Shown piece after piece: positions 8,650 to 18,132 of a stretch of DNA of 64,000 nucleotides. Made by a program: the position numbers and the translations under genes. Source of the DNA: Caulobacter soli (lineage in GTDB: Bacteria; Pseudomonadota; Alphaproteobacteria; Caulobacterales; Caulobacteraceae). Every line of letters begins with the position of its first letter. The first letter of the stretch is position 1. A model generated the notes under the pieces. That model saw nothing but the letters and a program-made list of their open reading frames with translations, was not told where the DNA came from and made no database searches. The stretch is taken from contig NZ_CP049199.1 of the NCBI RefSeq assembly GCF_011045195.1, positions 1,612,001-1,676,000 of the forward strand, given 5' to 3'.

Positions 8650-8994
8650 ATGGAACCTCAGGCGCCTCACCTGACCTATGTGCTGGAGGGCCGCGACGTC
8701 GTCGCCGAGCCCGACACTCGGCGCTGGGACGACTGGATGCGGGCGGCCCGCTCGCGCGACGGCCTCGTCGTCGAGCGCACCCGGATGACGCCGGGCCTGG
8801 CGGTCGTGACGCTCTTCATGGGCATCGATCACAATCTGGTCGCGCCCACTGACGACGGGCCTGCGAAGGTCTTCGAGACCATGGTCCTGAGGGATGGCGA
8901 GATCGGCGATCAGAGACTTTATGCGACCTGGGAGGCCGCCGCCCTTGGCCATCGCCAAGTCGTCGCGGCGCTACGAGCCGAGGCCTGGCTCTAG
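8650..8994 (+). CDS. Conserved-looking hypothetical protein (114 residues)
   Basis: I do not recognise a family. The ATG is preceded by GGGAG and lies three bases after the repaired MerC stop, so the two genes look translationally coupled. The product is soluble, acidic-basic mixed, with no signal peptide or membrane helix; it contains RRWDDWMRAARSRDG near the start and TLFMGIDHNL followed by PAKVFETMVL in the middle, giving an overall alpha/beta impression. It shares its frame with the 5-prime part of merC, which is why an unedited reading merges them. Confidence 0.6.
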   Translation: MEPQAPHLTYVLEGRDVVAEPDTRRWDDWMRAARSRDGLVVERTRMTPGLAVVTLFMGIDHNLVAPTDDGPAKVFETMVLRDGEIGDQRLYATWEAAALGHRQVVAALRAEAWL

Positions 8995-9101
8995 ATACGA
9001 CCACGCCGGGACGAATACGCTGGATTTGTGCAAGTCCGCGCGGAGGCCCCTGGTGTTGTCTGGCCGCGGTCCCGACACACGGGCGCAGTCTGGAGAGCAA
9101 G

Positions 9102-9533
9102 ATGAAGATCGTCAGAACCGGTTCGGCGGCCTGGAGCGGTGGCATCAAGGATGGCAAGGGCTCGATCTCGACCGAGAGCGGCGCCCTGCAGGACTATCCC
9201 TACGGTTTTTCCAGCCGTTTCGAGGGGCAGCCGGGCTCCAATCCCGAGGAGCTGATCGCCGCGGCCCATTCGGCCTGCTTCACCATGGCCCTGTCGCTGA
9301 TCCTGGGCGAAGCGGGCCTGCGCGCCGATCGCATGGACACCTCGGCCAAGGTCAGCCTTGAACAGGTCGAGGGGGGATATGCGATCACCGCCTCGCACCT
9401 GACCCTGAAGGCCAGCATCCCTGGCGTCGATCAAGCCCAATTCGAGGAACTGGCCGCCAAGGCCAAGGCCGGCTGTCCGGTTTCCAAGCTCCTCAACGCC
9501 GAGATTAGCCTGGACGCCAGCTTGGTCGACTAG
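9102..9533 (+). CDS. OsmC-family peroxiredoxin
   Basis: Thiol peroxidase that detoxifies organic hydroperoxides. The 143-residue protein matches OsmC closely: N-terminal GSAAWSGGIKDGKGSIST, FEGQPGSNPEELIAAAHSACFTMALS carrying the peroxidatic Cys, and the C-terminal GCPVSKLL carrying the resolving Cys. GGAGAG lies 5-10 bases before the ATG. No regulator such as OhrR is adjacent; control, if any, would come from the 107-base upstream gap, in which I see no GGTNAA repeat. Confidence 0.92.
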   Translation: MKIVRTGSAAWSGGIKDGKGSISTESGALQDYPYGFSSRFEGQPGSNPEELIAAAHSACFTMALSLILGEAGLRADRMDTSAKVSLEQVEGGYAITASHLTLKASIPGVDQAQFEELAAKAKAGCPVSKLLNAEISLDASLVD

Positions 9534-9638
9534 CCGCCCGCCGGCGACGGCAGGGGCCACCAGCCTTTGCCGTCACTTGCCCAACCCTGAGCTATGGCGT
9601 CGTCCTACGCGAGGCGTCGGCCCGCGCGGAGGTTATCC

Positions 9639-10271
9639 TTGAGCCGGTACAGCTTCCTGGACCTGGCCAGTTCGGCCAGCGTGAAGGCCGCCCAGGCGGA
9701 GATGGGCGCCGATCAGCTATGGACGCCCGGCGCGGTCGACCGCCAGTCCGAGCGTTTCACGCCCGACGAGGTCGCCTTCATCGCCAGCCGTGACACCTTC
9801 TATATGGCGAGCGTCTCCGAGACGGGCTGGCCCTATGTGCAGCATCGCGGCGGGCCACCGGGGTTCTTGAAGGTGCTGGACGAGGTGACCCTGGCCTTCG
9901 CCGACTACCGTGGCAATCGCCAGTACATCAGCATGGGAAATCTCGACGCCAACGATCGCGTGGCCCTGATCCTCGTCGACTATCCCCGGCGGGCGCGGCT
10001 GAAGATCCTGGCTCATGCGGAGCGGCTATCCCTCGACGCCGATCCGGCCCTGCTGGCGCAAGTGACGACGCCGGGCTACCGCGCCAGGCCCGAGCGAATT
10101 TTCCGGCTGCGCCTTGCCGCGTTCGATTGGAACTGTCCGCAACACATCGTGCCCCGCTTCACGGAGGGTGAGATCGAGCAGGCGGTCGAACCGCTTCGCG
10201 AGCGCCTCGAGTCGCTCGAGGCGGAGAACCGGCGATTGCGCGAGCGTCTCGCGCGCCAGGATCCGACGTAG
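9639..10271 (+). CDS. Pyridoxamine-5-phosphate-oxidase-fold (flavin-binding split barrel) protein
   Basis: Member of the PNPOx-like FMN-binding split-barrel family. Seen are FIASRDTFYMASVSETGWPYVQ, the HRGGPPGFLKVLDE flavin-site-like segment, LAFADYRGNRQYISMGNLDANDRVALIL, and a C-terminal Leu/Glu/Arg heptad region (about 175-210) that looks like a short coiled coil. A frame extends upstream to 9594, but TTG 9639 has GGAGG six bases upstream and is preferred. Substrate unknown; homologues of this length reduce or sequester flavin/F420-type cofactors. It converges with the SLAC1-like gene, with stops five bases apart. Confidence 0.8.
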   Translation: MSRYSFLDLASSASVKAAQAEMGADQLWTPGAVDRQSERFTPDEVAFIASRDTFYMASVSETGWPYVQHRGGPPGFLKVLDEVTLAFADYRGNRQYISMGNLDANDRVALILVDYPRRARLKILAHAERLSLDADPALLAQVTTPGYRARPERIFRLRLAAFDWNCPQHIVPRFTEGEIEQAVEPLRERLESLEAENRRLRERLARQDPT

Positions 10272-10275
10272 TCGT

Positions 10276-11220
10276 CTAGGCGACGGCGGGCTTGGTCCGC
10301 ATCGCGCGAAAGAAGCCCCGCGCCGCAACGGCGGCGACGCCCAAGACCACGACATTGGCCGCCACGAAACAGGCAACCGCCAAACCCTGCTCGCCGGGGC
10401 TCCGCGCCAGCCGGATGGTCGCCGTGGCCAGGGCCGTGGCGCCGAAGGTGAAGGCCCAGTAGCCGGGTCCCAGCGGTTGCTCGCCGATCCAGCGGGCCAG
10501 ACGCACAAGGATCAGGGCCTGCAGCACGCCATAGCCCACCAGGGCGTGGGCCAGGAGGTCGGGCTGGCCTCCGTTGACCGACAGATAGGCCACCGCGCCG
10601 ACGACGGGTGGGGCCAACTGAATGCCCAGGGTCGGGCGCAGCGCGGGCGGCAACTGCGGGCCCGTGTAAAGCCGACGCAGCAGCACCGACTCGATAGCCA
10701 GCCACGCAAAGAGGCCGCCGCCGAACGCGAGCTTGCCAAGTTCGCCAAAGCCCAGGGCGGCCGCGACCGTCGCGGTCACGAAGGAGCCGGCGACCACGGG
10801 CAGATAGAGCACCGGCGTGGTGGTCGCCTCATCGCGCTCGCCGCGCCACAGCGCGCCAGTGCGCCAGATCGCAAAGCCCAGGGTGAAGGCCGAGCCTGCG
10901 ACAAACAACGCCAGGGCGGCCGCGCGCCAGTAGGGGCTCACGCACAGCGCCACCAGCATGGTCGCCACGCCGACCAGGCCAATGAAGCAGCACATCACCG
11001 GATGGCGCGCCTCCTCGCGGGCCGCATCCGGGGCTCGCAGCCATTTGGCGGCGTAGAGGATAAGCAGCGCCAGCCAGGTCGCTGTCGCCAGCAGGGCCAG
11101 AGCCTCACCAGGCGCGGCGGACAAGGCCCAGGCGTGGTGGGCGGCGCGCCAGGCGTTGGCCAGTCCCGCCAGCCCCAGGACCGCGCCGAAGTATGAAGCC
11201 GGGATCTTGGGAAGCGACAT
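10276..11220 (-). CDS. SLAC1/TehA-type anion channel family membrane protein
   Basis: Inner-membrane protein of the C4-dicarboxylate transporter/tellurite-resistance TehA-SLAC1 family. The 314-residue product has about ten hydrophobic helices (for example ASYFGAVLGLAGLANAW, VMCCFIGLVGVATMLVAL, LGPGYWAFTFGATALATATI) with the family start MSLPKIPASYFG. I take ATG 11220, with CAGGA eight bases upstream, over ATG 11229, which abuts the Shine-Dalgarno. It is probably the last gene of a minus-strand group with the isochorismatase-fold hydrolase. Transport substrate cannot be told from sequence; tellurite resistance is only one possibility. Confidence 0.85.
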   Translation of the reverse strand: MSLPKIPASYFGAVLGLAGLANAWRAAHHAWALSAAPGEALALLATATWLALLILYAAKWLRAPDAAREEARHPVMCCFIGLVGVATMLVALCVSPYWRAAALALFVAGSAFTLGFAIWRTGALWRGERDEATTTPVLYLPVVAGSFVTATVAAALGFGELGKLAFGGGLFAWLAIESVLLRRLYTGPQLPPALRPTLGIQLAPPVVGAVAYLSVNGGQPDLLAHALVGYGVLQALILVRLARWIGEQPLGPGYWAFTFGATALATATIRLARSPGEQGLAVACFVAANVVVLGVAAVAARGFFRAMRTKPAVA

Positions 11221-11326
11221 GGAATGCATCCTGAGAAAAGTGGATCTGGCCACGCGCCTGGCGCCTGGATCATAGCCTGGACTGGCCATAGTCTAGTGTC
11301 CACGCGCGCGGCCTTGGAGATCGAGG

Positions 11327-12064
11327 CTAGCCCTTGGCGGCCTGGAGGCGCGCGATAGCCTGATCGGTCGTCCACAGCTCGCTGGCCAGCCAGCGGAAGT
11401 TGGTCAGGGCCGCCAAGTAGCCATCGCCCTCGGGGATCTTGCTGGCGGCGGTGGCGTCGCGCACGACCACCACCTCGAAGCCGTGCTCGACGAAGTCGCG
11501 AAGATGAGATTCCACGCAGAAATTGGCGGCCATGCCCGCCAGGATCACCTGGTCGATGCGATGCTTGCGCAGTTGGAAGAGCACGTCGTTGGTCTGCGGC
11601 CCGGCGATCTTGTGCGGCGAGCAGACGATGGTCCGGCCGTCCTCGATCATCGTCTTGTACTCGGGCATCCAGTCGGCGCCCGAACCTTCGAAGCCCTCCA
11701 GCGAGAGCGGATCACAGCGGTCGAACATCCGCATCTTGTGCATCAGCGCTTCGCCGGGGGCCGTGAAGTCCCACTTGTAGTCGTGCGGATAGTAGTAGTG
11801 GGGCGAGACCACCACGGGAATGTCGATCGCCTTGGCCGCTGCGATCAGGCGACCCAGGTTGGGCACGGTGTCCAACTCGGTGATGTTCTCGCCGAAAGCC
11901 CCCCAGGCCGCGCCCTGTGGACTGAGGAAATCGATCTGCGGATCGGTGACGACCAGGGCCGTTCGCTTCAGGTCCAGCGTGACGGGCGTGGCCGGCAGGA
12001 CGGGGTTTTGCGGGTCGGCGTAGCGAGGATCAAGGCCCGCGGGCGTCGAGGCGGTGTCGGTCAT
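11327..12064 (-). CDS. Isochorismatase-family cysteine hydrolase
   Basis: Cysteine hydrolase of the isochorismatase/nicotinamidase superfamily (245 residues), hydrolysing amides or vinyl ethers of small molecules. The triad is visible: Asp in VVTDPQIDFLSP, Lys in CSPHKIAG, Cys in GMAANFCVESHLRD, with the cis-peptide neighbourhood ILAGMAAN. The frame is open to 12124, but ATG 12064 begins the natural N-terminus. It lies 142 bases downstream of the alpha/beta hydrolase on the same strand, with a hairpin between them, so co-transcription is possible but not certain. Homologues are often annotated as induced by stress or involved in catabolism of N-containing compounds; substrate unknown here. 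Confidence 0.85.
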   Translation of the reverse strand: MTDTASTPAGLDPRYADPQNPVLPATPVTLDLKRTALVVTDPQIDFLSPQGAAWGAFGENITELDTVPNLGRLIAAAKAIDIPVVVSPHYYYPHDYKWDFTAPGEALMHKMRMFDRCDPLSLEGFEGSGADWMPEYKTMIEDGRTIVCSPHKIAGPQTNDVLFQLRKHRIDQVILAGMAANFCVESHLRDFVEHGFEVVVVRDATAASKIPEGDGYLAALTNFRWLASELWTTDQAIARLQAAKG

Positions 12065-12088
12065 GATGATTGCTTTCCAGATCGGTGG

Positions 12089-12109
12089 GACGGCGCGCTC
12101 CGCGCCGTC
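12089..12109 (-). terminator. Short GC hairpin between hydrolase genes
   Basis: Perfect 9-base inverted repeat (12089-12097 and 12101-12109) with a 3-base loop, downstream of the minus-strand alpha/beta hydrolase and just upstream of the isochorismatase-like start. No T-run; may be an attenuator or partial terminator. Confidence 0.45.
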
Positions 12110-12206
12110 TAGGGAGGGCGCCACTTGGTATGGTGATGATCGGGTCCTGGCCTGACGGTCTCGCCCTTGGTCGGCGCGGCCGTCGGGCCTTCTTGATCGA
12201 CGTCAG

Positions 12207-13193
<987 letters not shown>

Positions 13194-13283
13194 GGAAATT
13201 GCCTTTTCGAAGAGGCTCGCCAGCCATCGCGTCGCCGCAGGCGCGACAACGGGCTCGGTGGAGCGGGTTTGCGGATGTGAAGT

Positions 13284-13330
13284 CAAAACCCGCCGGGCCG
13301 GGTGCGGGGGGGAGGGGCGGCCCGGCGGGT
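13284..13330 (-). terminator. Rho-independent terminator of the small peptide gene
   Basis: Perfect 13-base inverted repeat (13288-13300 and 13318-13330, 17-base loop). On the minus strand the stem is followed at once by TTTT. It begins 10 bases after the stop codon of the 33-codon peptide gene, strong support that this small gene is a transcription unit. Confidence 0.8.
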
Positions 13331-13340
13331 GAGCCGGCCC

Positions 13341-13442
13341 TTAGGCCGGCGCCGCGGCGACCTCGAGCATATCGAGGGCTGCGGACACGATGGGAGGCTC
13401 AAAAGCTCGGAGATTCAAAATAAGGATCTTCTCTTTGCTCAT
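13341..13442 (-). CDS. Small peptide gene, 33 residues, strong ribosome binding site
   Basis: Not a family I recognise. The ATG at 13442 is preceded by AGGAGGAGG five bases away, one of the best Shine-Dalgarno sites in the window, and the stop is followed by an intrinsic terminator. The peptide starts MSKEKILILNLRAFEPP and ends with an Ala/Pro tail (EVAAAPA); it has no transmembrane segment, no Cys and no classic lasso or double-Gly leader motif. An upstream in-frame ATG (13553) would give 70 residues but lacks a comparable site. It could be a short leader/regulatory peptide, a ribosomally made peptide precursor or a small-protein partner of the hydrolase or the winged-helix regulator next to it; none is proven. 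Confidence 0.6.
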   Translation of the reverse strand: MSKEKILILNLRAFEPPIVSAALDMLEVAAAPA

Positions 13443-13558
13443 TGCACCTCCTCCTATCAAGAATACGTCACCGCCGTGTCCTGGGGGTGAGTTGCGACGT
13501 GCCTGAATTTCGTCCTTCAGGCGCACCTTCAACTTATGGGGAATTCGGATCACGTCGC

Positions 13559-13599
13559 GTAAATTCCTGTTAAACGCGGTTCTGATCAGGTGAATCCCT
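13559..13599 (+). promoter_or_regulatory. GGTNAA-type repeat array between the peptide gene and the winged-helix regulator
   Basis: Four half-sites follow each other: CGTAAATTCC, TGTTAAACGC, GGTTCTGATC and GGTGAATCCC, with steps of 10, 10 and 11 bases. It lies in the divergent gap (13443-13870) between the small peptide gene (117 bases away) and the winged-helix regulator (272 bases away). The array is more degenerate than the others; the third copy lacks the AA. The rest of the gap shows no gene. Confidence 0.4.
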
Positions 13600-13870
13600 G
13601 TTCGGAGCGCCGGCGGGGGCCATCATGGGTTTGGCCGCTTGCAGGCCCATGCTCCCTGGGAAAGGCGTAGGCAGGGGCTAGTCGAGGCGACCCTGACGGC
13701 GCGCATTTGCGCCCAGGCGAGCCGGTACCCGATCGGGTGGGCCTGGCGTCCCGATCGGGCGATGCGTGGCGTCGCGACAGGCCATAGCGTGGTGGTGGGC
13801 CACAAGGCTCGTCCTTGATGAGCCCTTGCGGTTTCATCGCCCAAGACAGTCCACTGAGGAGGTCTGGAAA

Positions 13871-14395
13871 ATGCTGGTCCCCGCCGCTTGCGCGCCCGCG
13901 CCTCGATCCTTCCTGTTCGGACCATTCACGCTGCAGCCCGAACGGCAGCTGCTTCTAAGGGACGACAAGCCGATCCGCATCGGCGGACGCGCCCTGGATC
14001 TGCTCACCGCTCTGGTCGAACGGCCGGGCGAGGTCTTGAGCAAGAAGGATCTGGTGTCGCGCGCCTGGCCAAATCTCTACATCGAGGAATGCAATCTTAA
14101 GGTGAACATAGCGGCTCTGCGCCGTCTTCTCGGCGAGACCCACGCAGCGCGCCAGTACATCGCGACCGTGACCGGCAGAGGCTACCGCTTCATCGCTCCC
14201 GTCCAAACGCCCGGCGCGGCGCGGGATAGGTCCAACGAAACGGAACAATTGGTCTTCACCGCCGGCGGGCACGGCGCGCGGCTGATGTCGCTCTATGCCC
14301 GATATTCGTTCCACCTCGAGCCACGGTCGGGGAGCAGGTCATGGTCGGACGCCGACCCTAACGCTCGATATAGCCCCGACGCGCCGCCACCGTGA
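13871..14395 (+). CDS. Small winged-helix (OmpR/CadC-type) DNA-binding regulator
   Basis: Transcription factor of the Trans_reg_C winged-helix type, 174 residues. The DNA-binding domain occupies about 15-110: FLFGPFTLQPERQLLLRDD, the RALDLLTALVERPGEVLSK helix, LVSRAWPNLYIEECNLKVNI recognition region, and the wing VTGRGYRFIAPV. There is no receiver domain, and the C-terminal 60 residues carry no transmembrane helix or TPR, so it is shorter than typical CadC-like or ATPase-fused regulators; it could be a stand-alone or truncated form. GAGGAGG lies 8 bases before ATG 13871. It overlaps the end of the convergent response-regulator gene by 38 bases. It is the obvious local candidate to bind the GGTNAA 10-base direct repeats (inference). 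Confidence 0.85.
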   Translation: MLVPAACAPAPRSFLFGPFTLQPERQLLLRDDKPIRIGGRALDLLTALVERPGEVLSKKDLVSRAWPNLYIEECNLKVNIAALRRLLGETHAARQYIATVTGRGYRFIAPVQTPGAARDRSNETEQLVFTAGGHGARLMSLYARYSFHLEPRSGSRSWSDADPNARYSPDAPPP

Positions 14396-14990
14396 CCGCG
14401 TGGGTGCGATCATCGACGCCCAGCTTGGCATAGAGGGTCTTCAGGTGCGACTTGATCGTGTCGGTGGAGAGGTCCAGCCGGTAACCGACTTCCTTGTTGG
14501 CGTGGCCATCGGCCAAGAGGCGAAGGATTGTCAGTTCCCGATCGGTCAGCGGCTCGTCCAGCGCGTGGGTGGCGAGCTGATGAGCGATCTCGGCGCTGAT
14601 GTAGCGGCCGCCGCCATGGACGGTGCGGATGGCGTCAAGCAACTCTCGGCGGATGCAGCTTTTGAGGAGATAGCCGGCCGCGCCCGCCCGGATCGCCCGG
14701 ATCGCCTGAGCGTCGCCCGAATAGGTCGTCAGCACCAGAATGCGAGCTTGGGGGGATAGGCGGCGAATGGCTTCGGTGGCTTCCAGCCCGCCCGCGCCCC
14801 GCATCTGGACATCCATCAGGGTCACGTCGGGCGCCAGCGCCCTAAATTGAGCCAGGGCTTCGGCGCCGTCGGCCGCTTCGCCGACCGCCTCCATGTCGGG
14901 CTGGCGCTCCAGTAACGCGGCGACGCCGTCGCGGACCACGGCATGATCATCCACGATCAGGACACGGATAGGCGCTTTCGCGAGCATCAT
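14358..14990 (-). CDS. NarL/LuxR-family response regulator
   Basis: Two-component response regulator, 210 residues. The receiver (about 8-125) has the acidic pair VDD, the phospho-acceptor Asp at residue 60 in VTLMDVQM, and Lys in YLLKSC; the C-terminal LuxR-type helix-turn-helix (about 145-205) has LTDRELTILRLLADGHANKE and KSHLKTLYAKLGVDDRT. Its start overlaps the stop of the kinase gene by four bases (ATGA), so the two are translationally coupled and form a cognate pair. Confidence 0.95.
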   Translation of the reverse strand: MMLAKAPIRVLIVDDHAVVRDGVAALLERQPDMEAVGEAADGAEALAQFRALAPDVTLMDVQMRGAGGLEATEAIRRLSPQARILVLTTYSGDAQAIRAIRAGAAGYLLKSCIRRELLDAIRTVHGGGRYISAEIAHQLATHALDEPLTDRELTILRLLADGHANKEVGYRLDLSTDTIKSHLKTLYAKLGVDDRTHAVTVAARRGYIER

Positions 14991-17900
14991 CGTCCAATCC
15001 CAAGCCGCGCCAGCCAGCGCTGTCCACCCGTCGCGTAGGCGATTGCGCCGGGAAGGGTCAACGTCACCTCGGTTCCGCCTTCCGGCAGTCGCCGGACCCT
15101 GAGCTCTCCGCGTAGCTTCGACGCCCGCTCGCGCATGCCCACGACGCCGAAATGACCATCCTTACCGCGCTCGGCGATCTGCGGATCGATGCCGGCGCCG
15201 TCGTCGGCGACCCGAAGGCTAAAGTCTGGGCCGTAGCGCGTCTCGATCGTCAGGCGGCTGGCGTTGGCATGTCGCCAAACGTTGAAAATCGCCTCGCTGG
15301 CGATCTGGCCGACCTCGTCCAGCACCAGCGGGGCAAGCGCACGCGGCGCGCCGTCGGTCGCCACGGATATGACGACGCCGGGATCGAACGCCTGTGCGGC
15401 CACGATATCGGCGAGAAGCGGCTCAAGGTCGGTCCGGTCGTGGCTGGAGCGCAGGTCGTGGACGCGGTTGCGGCCCTGGGCGATGACCTCGTCCGCGCGA
15501 TCGATCGCCGCCTCCAGCGCCGGGCGCGCGCGCGCCGTCTTGGGGAGGTCGTCCACCGCCAACTGGAAGCGCAGGGTAAGGGTCTGCACCGACTGCAGCA
15601 GCGTGTCGTGGAGGTCTCGGGCGATGCGCTCGCGCTCCTCGACGCGTTCGGCCATCCGTGCGCGGATGCGCGCGGTGACGACGCGCATCCGCAGCCGGTA
15701 GGCCAACCACAACAGTCCCAGCAGCGCTACGCCGCACAAGGCCTTGAACGGCCAAGCCTGGAAGAAGGTGGGGCGGATTTCGAAGTCGAGCGTCGCGCCG
15801 GTGTTGTTCCAGGTCCCGTCGTTATTCGCCGCGATCACCCGGAAGCGGTAGCGGCCGGGTCCGAGGTTGGAATAGGAGGCCAGGCGCCGTGACCCAGGAT
15901 CGACCCAGTCGGCGTCGACACCCTCCAGTCGATAGCGAAATTGGACGCGCTGGGGCACGGCCAAGCTGAGGCCGGCATAGGCAATCTCGATGGAGCGAGA
16001 GCCTGGCGGCAACACCAGCGTCTTGGGATCGCGATAGACCTTGCCGCCGCTGGCCAGCCACCGGATCGCTACGGGCGGTGGCAGGGCGTTGCGCTGCAGG
16101 CGGAGCGGATCGAAATAGGCCGCCCCCTCGCGGTTCAGGAACCAGACCCGCCCATCGCCGCCAACGGCGACCTGTATTCCCGCGAACCCGACGTGCTGAG
16201 CCGTGCTCGTCAAGCCGTCGTGAGAGTCGTAGACCCTGGCGTCGATCCGTGCGCCGGGGTCGTCGAAGGCGCGGTCGAGATCTGAGGTCGCGATCCTGGC
16301 GACGCCTCGCGGACTCACCAACCACGTCTCACCTTGCGGCGTTTGGACAAGACCTCGCAGGCGTACGGCCCAGGGAAACCGCGTTCCATCCAGTTGTTTG
16401 ATCTGGATGCCGCGCACGCGCAACAGCCCTCCGCTTCCGCCGACGAAGAGGTCTTGCACGCCGGGTGCGAGCAAGGTCGGATAGCCGAGCTTGAAGTCGG
16501 CCAGTTTGGTGACCGCGTAGCGATCACCGGTCATCGTCGCGAGATCCGCGGGGATCGTGGCGGCCAGATCGCCGGCAGGCGTCGTCACCATGTCCCAAAC
16601 GCGAGCCTTCGCCGCCTCGCCTTGAACCTGATGCCAGCCTTGCTCGTCTCGCCAAGCCAAATGGCTGCTGGACAGGGTCACCCACAGGCGACCCTGGCGA
16701 TCCTCGGCGCAACTGATCGGCAGATCGTCTCCGGGAGGAGGCGGCCCGGACACCCGGACATGATCATCCCGGATTTTCGCAATTTGCGAGCCTTGGATAT
16801 GCCAAACGCCGCCGTCTCGGGCGGCGCACAGCGACGCACTCTCCGAGCCGGTCTTTGCGATCTCGCGGGGCGGATGACCTGGCAGCGCCCGGAAGAGGAC
16901 CTGGTTCGACTGGAGATAGACGCTTCCGTCCTTGGCGGCGGCGATGGAGAGGCCTTGCGCCGGAGCGGCGGGAACGCTGACCTCCTGCAGGGCGCTGGCC
17001 GGGCGAAACTGGTCAATGCCCAGTTCGGTGGCGATCCAGACACTGCCTTCGCGATCGATCAGGGGCTTGAAGGCGATATCGGATGTCAGGCCGTCGACCG
17101 CACGGAACTGCCCGATCTTGCCGCCCCCCAAGGCTGTGGGGGCTGGAATATGGAAGATGCCGACGGATTCGGTGGTTCCCCAGAGACCGCCCTCGCGGTC
17201 GAACGCGATCGTGGCGGCGCGAAGATCGGGGAGGGATGGGTATGCCAGCGCCGGCGAGGTCGGCTTGCCGGCTCGATCAAGCACCTTGCGGGTGCCCGTC
17301 GCGTCGGAGAGCCAGAGGGCTCCGGCGCCATCGATCTGAGCGCGCGGCCTGCCGGCAAGGCGATACGGCGTTTGCTGAAAGCGCTTTGCGCCCGCGGGCA
17401 GATAGGCAAGGCCGCCGCTCGCGCCGCCTGGATACGAGAGCGGAATCCACAGGTCGCCGTTCGGGGCCGGGCTCAGGCCCACGGCGACGCCGGCGGGCAA
17501 GCCGAAGGTTTCGTCCGCCTGCTCCCAGCGCCCGTTGGCGAAGCGTCGCAGCCGATCCGAATTCATCCCGGATAATGTCCAGATCGCGCCGTCCGCCGTC
17601 TGCGCCAATCGCGCCACGACACGTGGCGGGTTCGGCATCTTCATGTCCTGGAGGCCGCCGTTGCGATACACGGCCACTCCCGTGGCGTCGCGGAAGCCGA
17701 CCCATAGTTCCCCTGCGCGGCTGACCATCAGCGTCGCGGGCGCCGCGCGCTCCATGGGTGAGCCCGCCGGCGCGGCGATGCGTTCGAACGTCACGCCGTC
17801 GAACCGGTACAGGGCATCGGCGGAGAGCCACAGATATCCATCGGGCGTCTGGACGATGTCGGTAATGCCGAACGGCGCGCCGTCGTCAGCGGTCCAGCGC

Positions 17901-18055
17901 CGGTGTTTGAACTGGCCGAAATCTGGACGCTGAGCCTGTGCGTGGGCGTCCGGCGAGACCGCCAAGACAGTCAGGCCGACAACGGCCAGCGTCAGAACAA
18001 TGCGGCGCAGCCATGCGCGCGTCATGTCTTTGAAGGCCATCCCCACGTCCCGCAT
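14987..18055 (-). CDS. Propeller-type sensor histidine kinase (Reg_prop, Y_Y_Y, HisKA_3)
   Basis: Large membrane sensor kinase, 1022 residues. Order: signal/anchor (about 1-40), a periplasmic two-component-regulator beta-propeller to about residue 680 (repeats such as TPDGYLWLSADALYRFDG and DREGSVWIATELGIDQF), a Y_Y_Y immunoglobulin-like domain (FRYRLEGVDADWVDPGSRR, LGPGRYRFRVIAANNDG), one transmembrane helix (AWPFKALCGVALLGLLWLAY), a HisKA_3 dimerisation segment with the phospho-His in ERIARDLHDTLLQSV, and HATPase_c with VADDGAGIDP and HFGVVGMRERA near the C-terminus. Such propellers sense oligosaccharides in Bacteroidetes and occur in Caulobacter with diverse ligands. The upstream gap carries a 30-base palindrome and a four-copy GGTNAA array. 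Confidence 0.93.
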   Translation of the reverse strand: MRDVGMAFKDMTRAWLRRIVLTLAVVGLTVLAVSPDAHAQAQRPDFGQFKHRRWTADDGAPFGITDIVQTPDGYLWLSADALYRFDGVTFERIAAPAGSPMERAAPATLMVSRAGELWVGFRDATGVAVYRNGGLQDMKMPNPPRVVARLAQTADGAIWTLSGMNSDRLRRFANGRWEQADETFGLPAGVAVGLSPAPNGDLWIPLSYPGGASGGLAYLPAGAKRFQQTPYRLAGRPRAQIDGAGALWLSDATGTRKVLDRAGKPTSPALAYPSLPDLRAATIAFDREGGLWGTTESVGIFHIPAPTALGGGKIGQFRAVDGLTSDIAFKPLIDREGSVWIATELGIDQFRPASALQEVSVPAAPAQGLSIAAAKDGSVYLQSNQVLFRALPGHPPREIAKTGSESASLCAARDGGVWHIQGSQIAKIRDDHVRVSGPPPPGDDLPISCAEDRQGRLWVTLSSSHLAWRDEQGWHQVQGEAAKARVWDMVTTPAGDLAATIPADLATMTGDRYAVTKLADFKLGYPTLLAPGVQDLFVGGSGGLLRVRGIQIKQLDGTRFPWAVRLRGLVQTPQGETWLVSPRGVARIATSDLDRAFDDPGARIDARVYDSHDGLTSTAQHVGFAGIQVAVGGDGRVWFLNREGAAYFDPLRLQRNALPPPVAIRWLASGGKVYRDPKTLVLPPGSRSIEIAYAGLSLAVPQRVQFRYRLEGVDADWVDPGSRRLASYSNLGPGRYRFRVIAANNDGTWNNTGATLDFEIRPTFFQAWPFKALCGVALLGLLWLAYRLRMRVVTARIRARMAERVEERERIARDLHDTLLQSVQTLTLRFQLAVDDLPKTARARPALEAAIDRADEVIAQGRNRVHDLRSSHDRTDLEPLLADIVAAQAFDPGVVISVATDGAPRALAPLVLDEVGQIASEAIFNVWRHANASRLTIETRYGPDFSLRVADDGAGIDPQIAERGKDGHFGVVGMRERASKLRGELRVRRLPEGGTEVTLTLPGAIAYATGGQRWLARLGIGR

Positions 18056-18132
18056 TGCCCCGACGTCCTTCAGGTTTTCGCGCCTGTCAGATCAAGGTCG
18101 CCAGATCCCCGCGCCGGTTTTCGTCCTAACCG

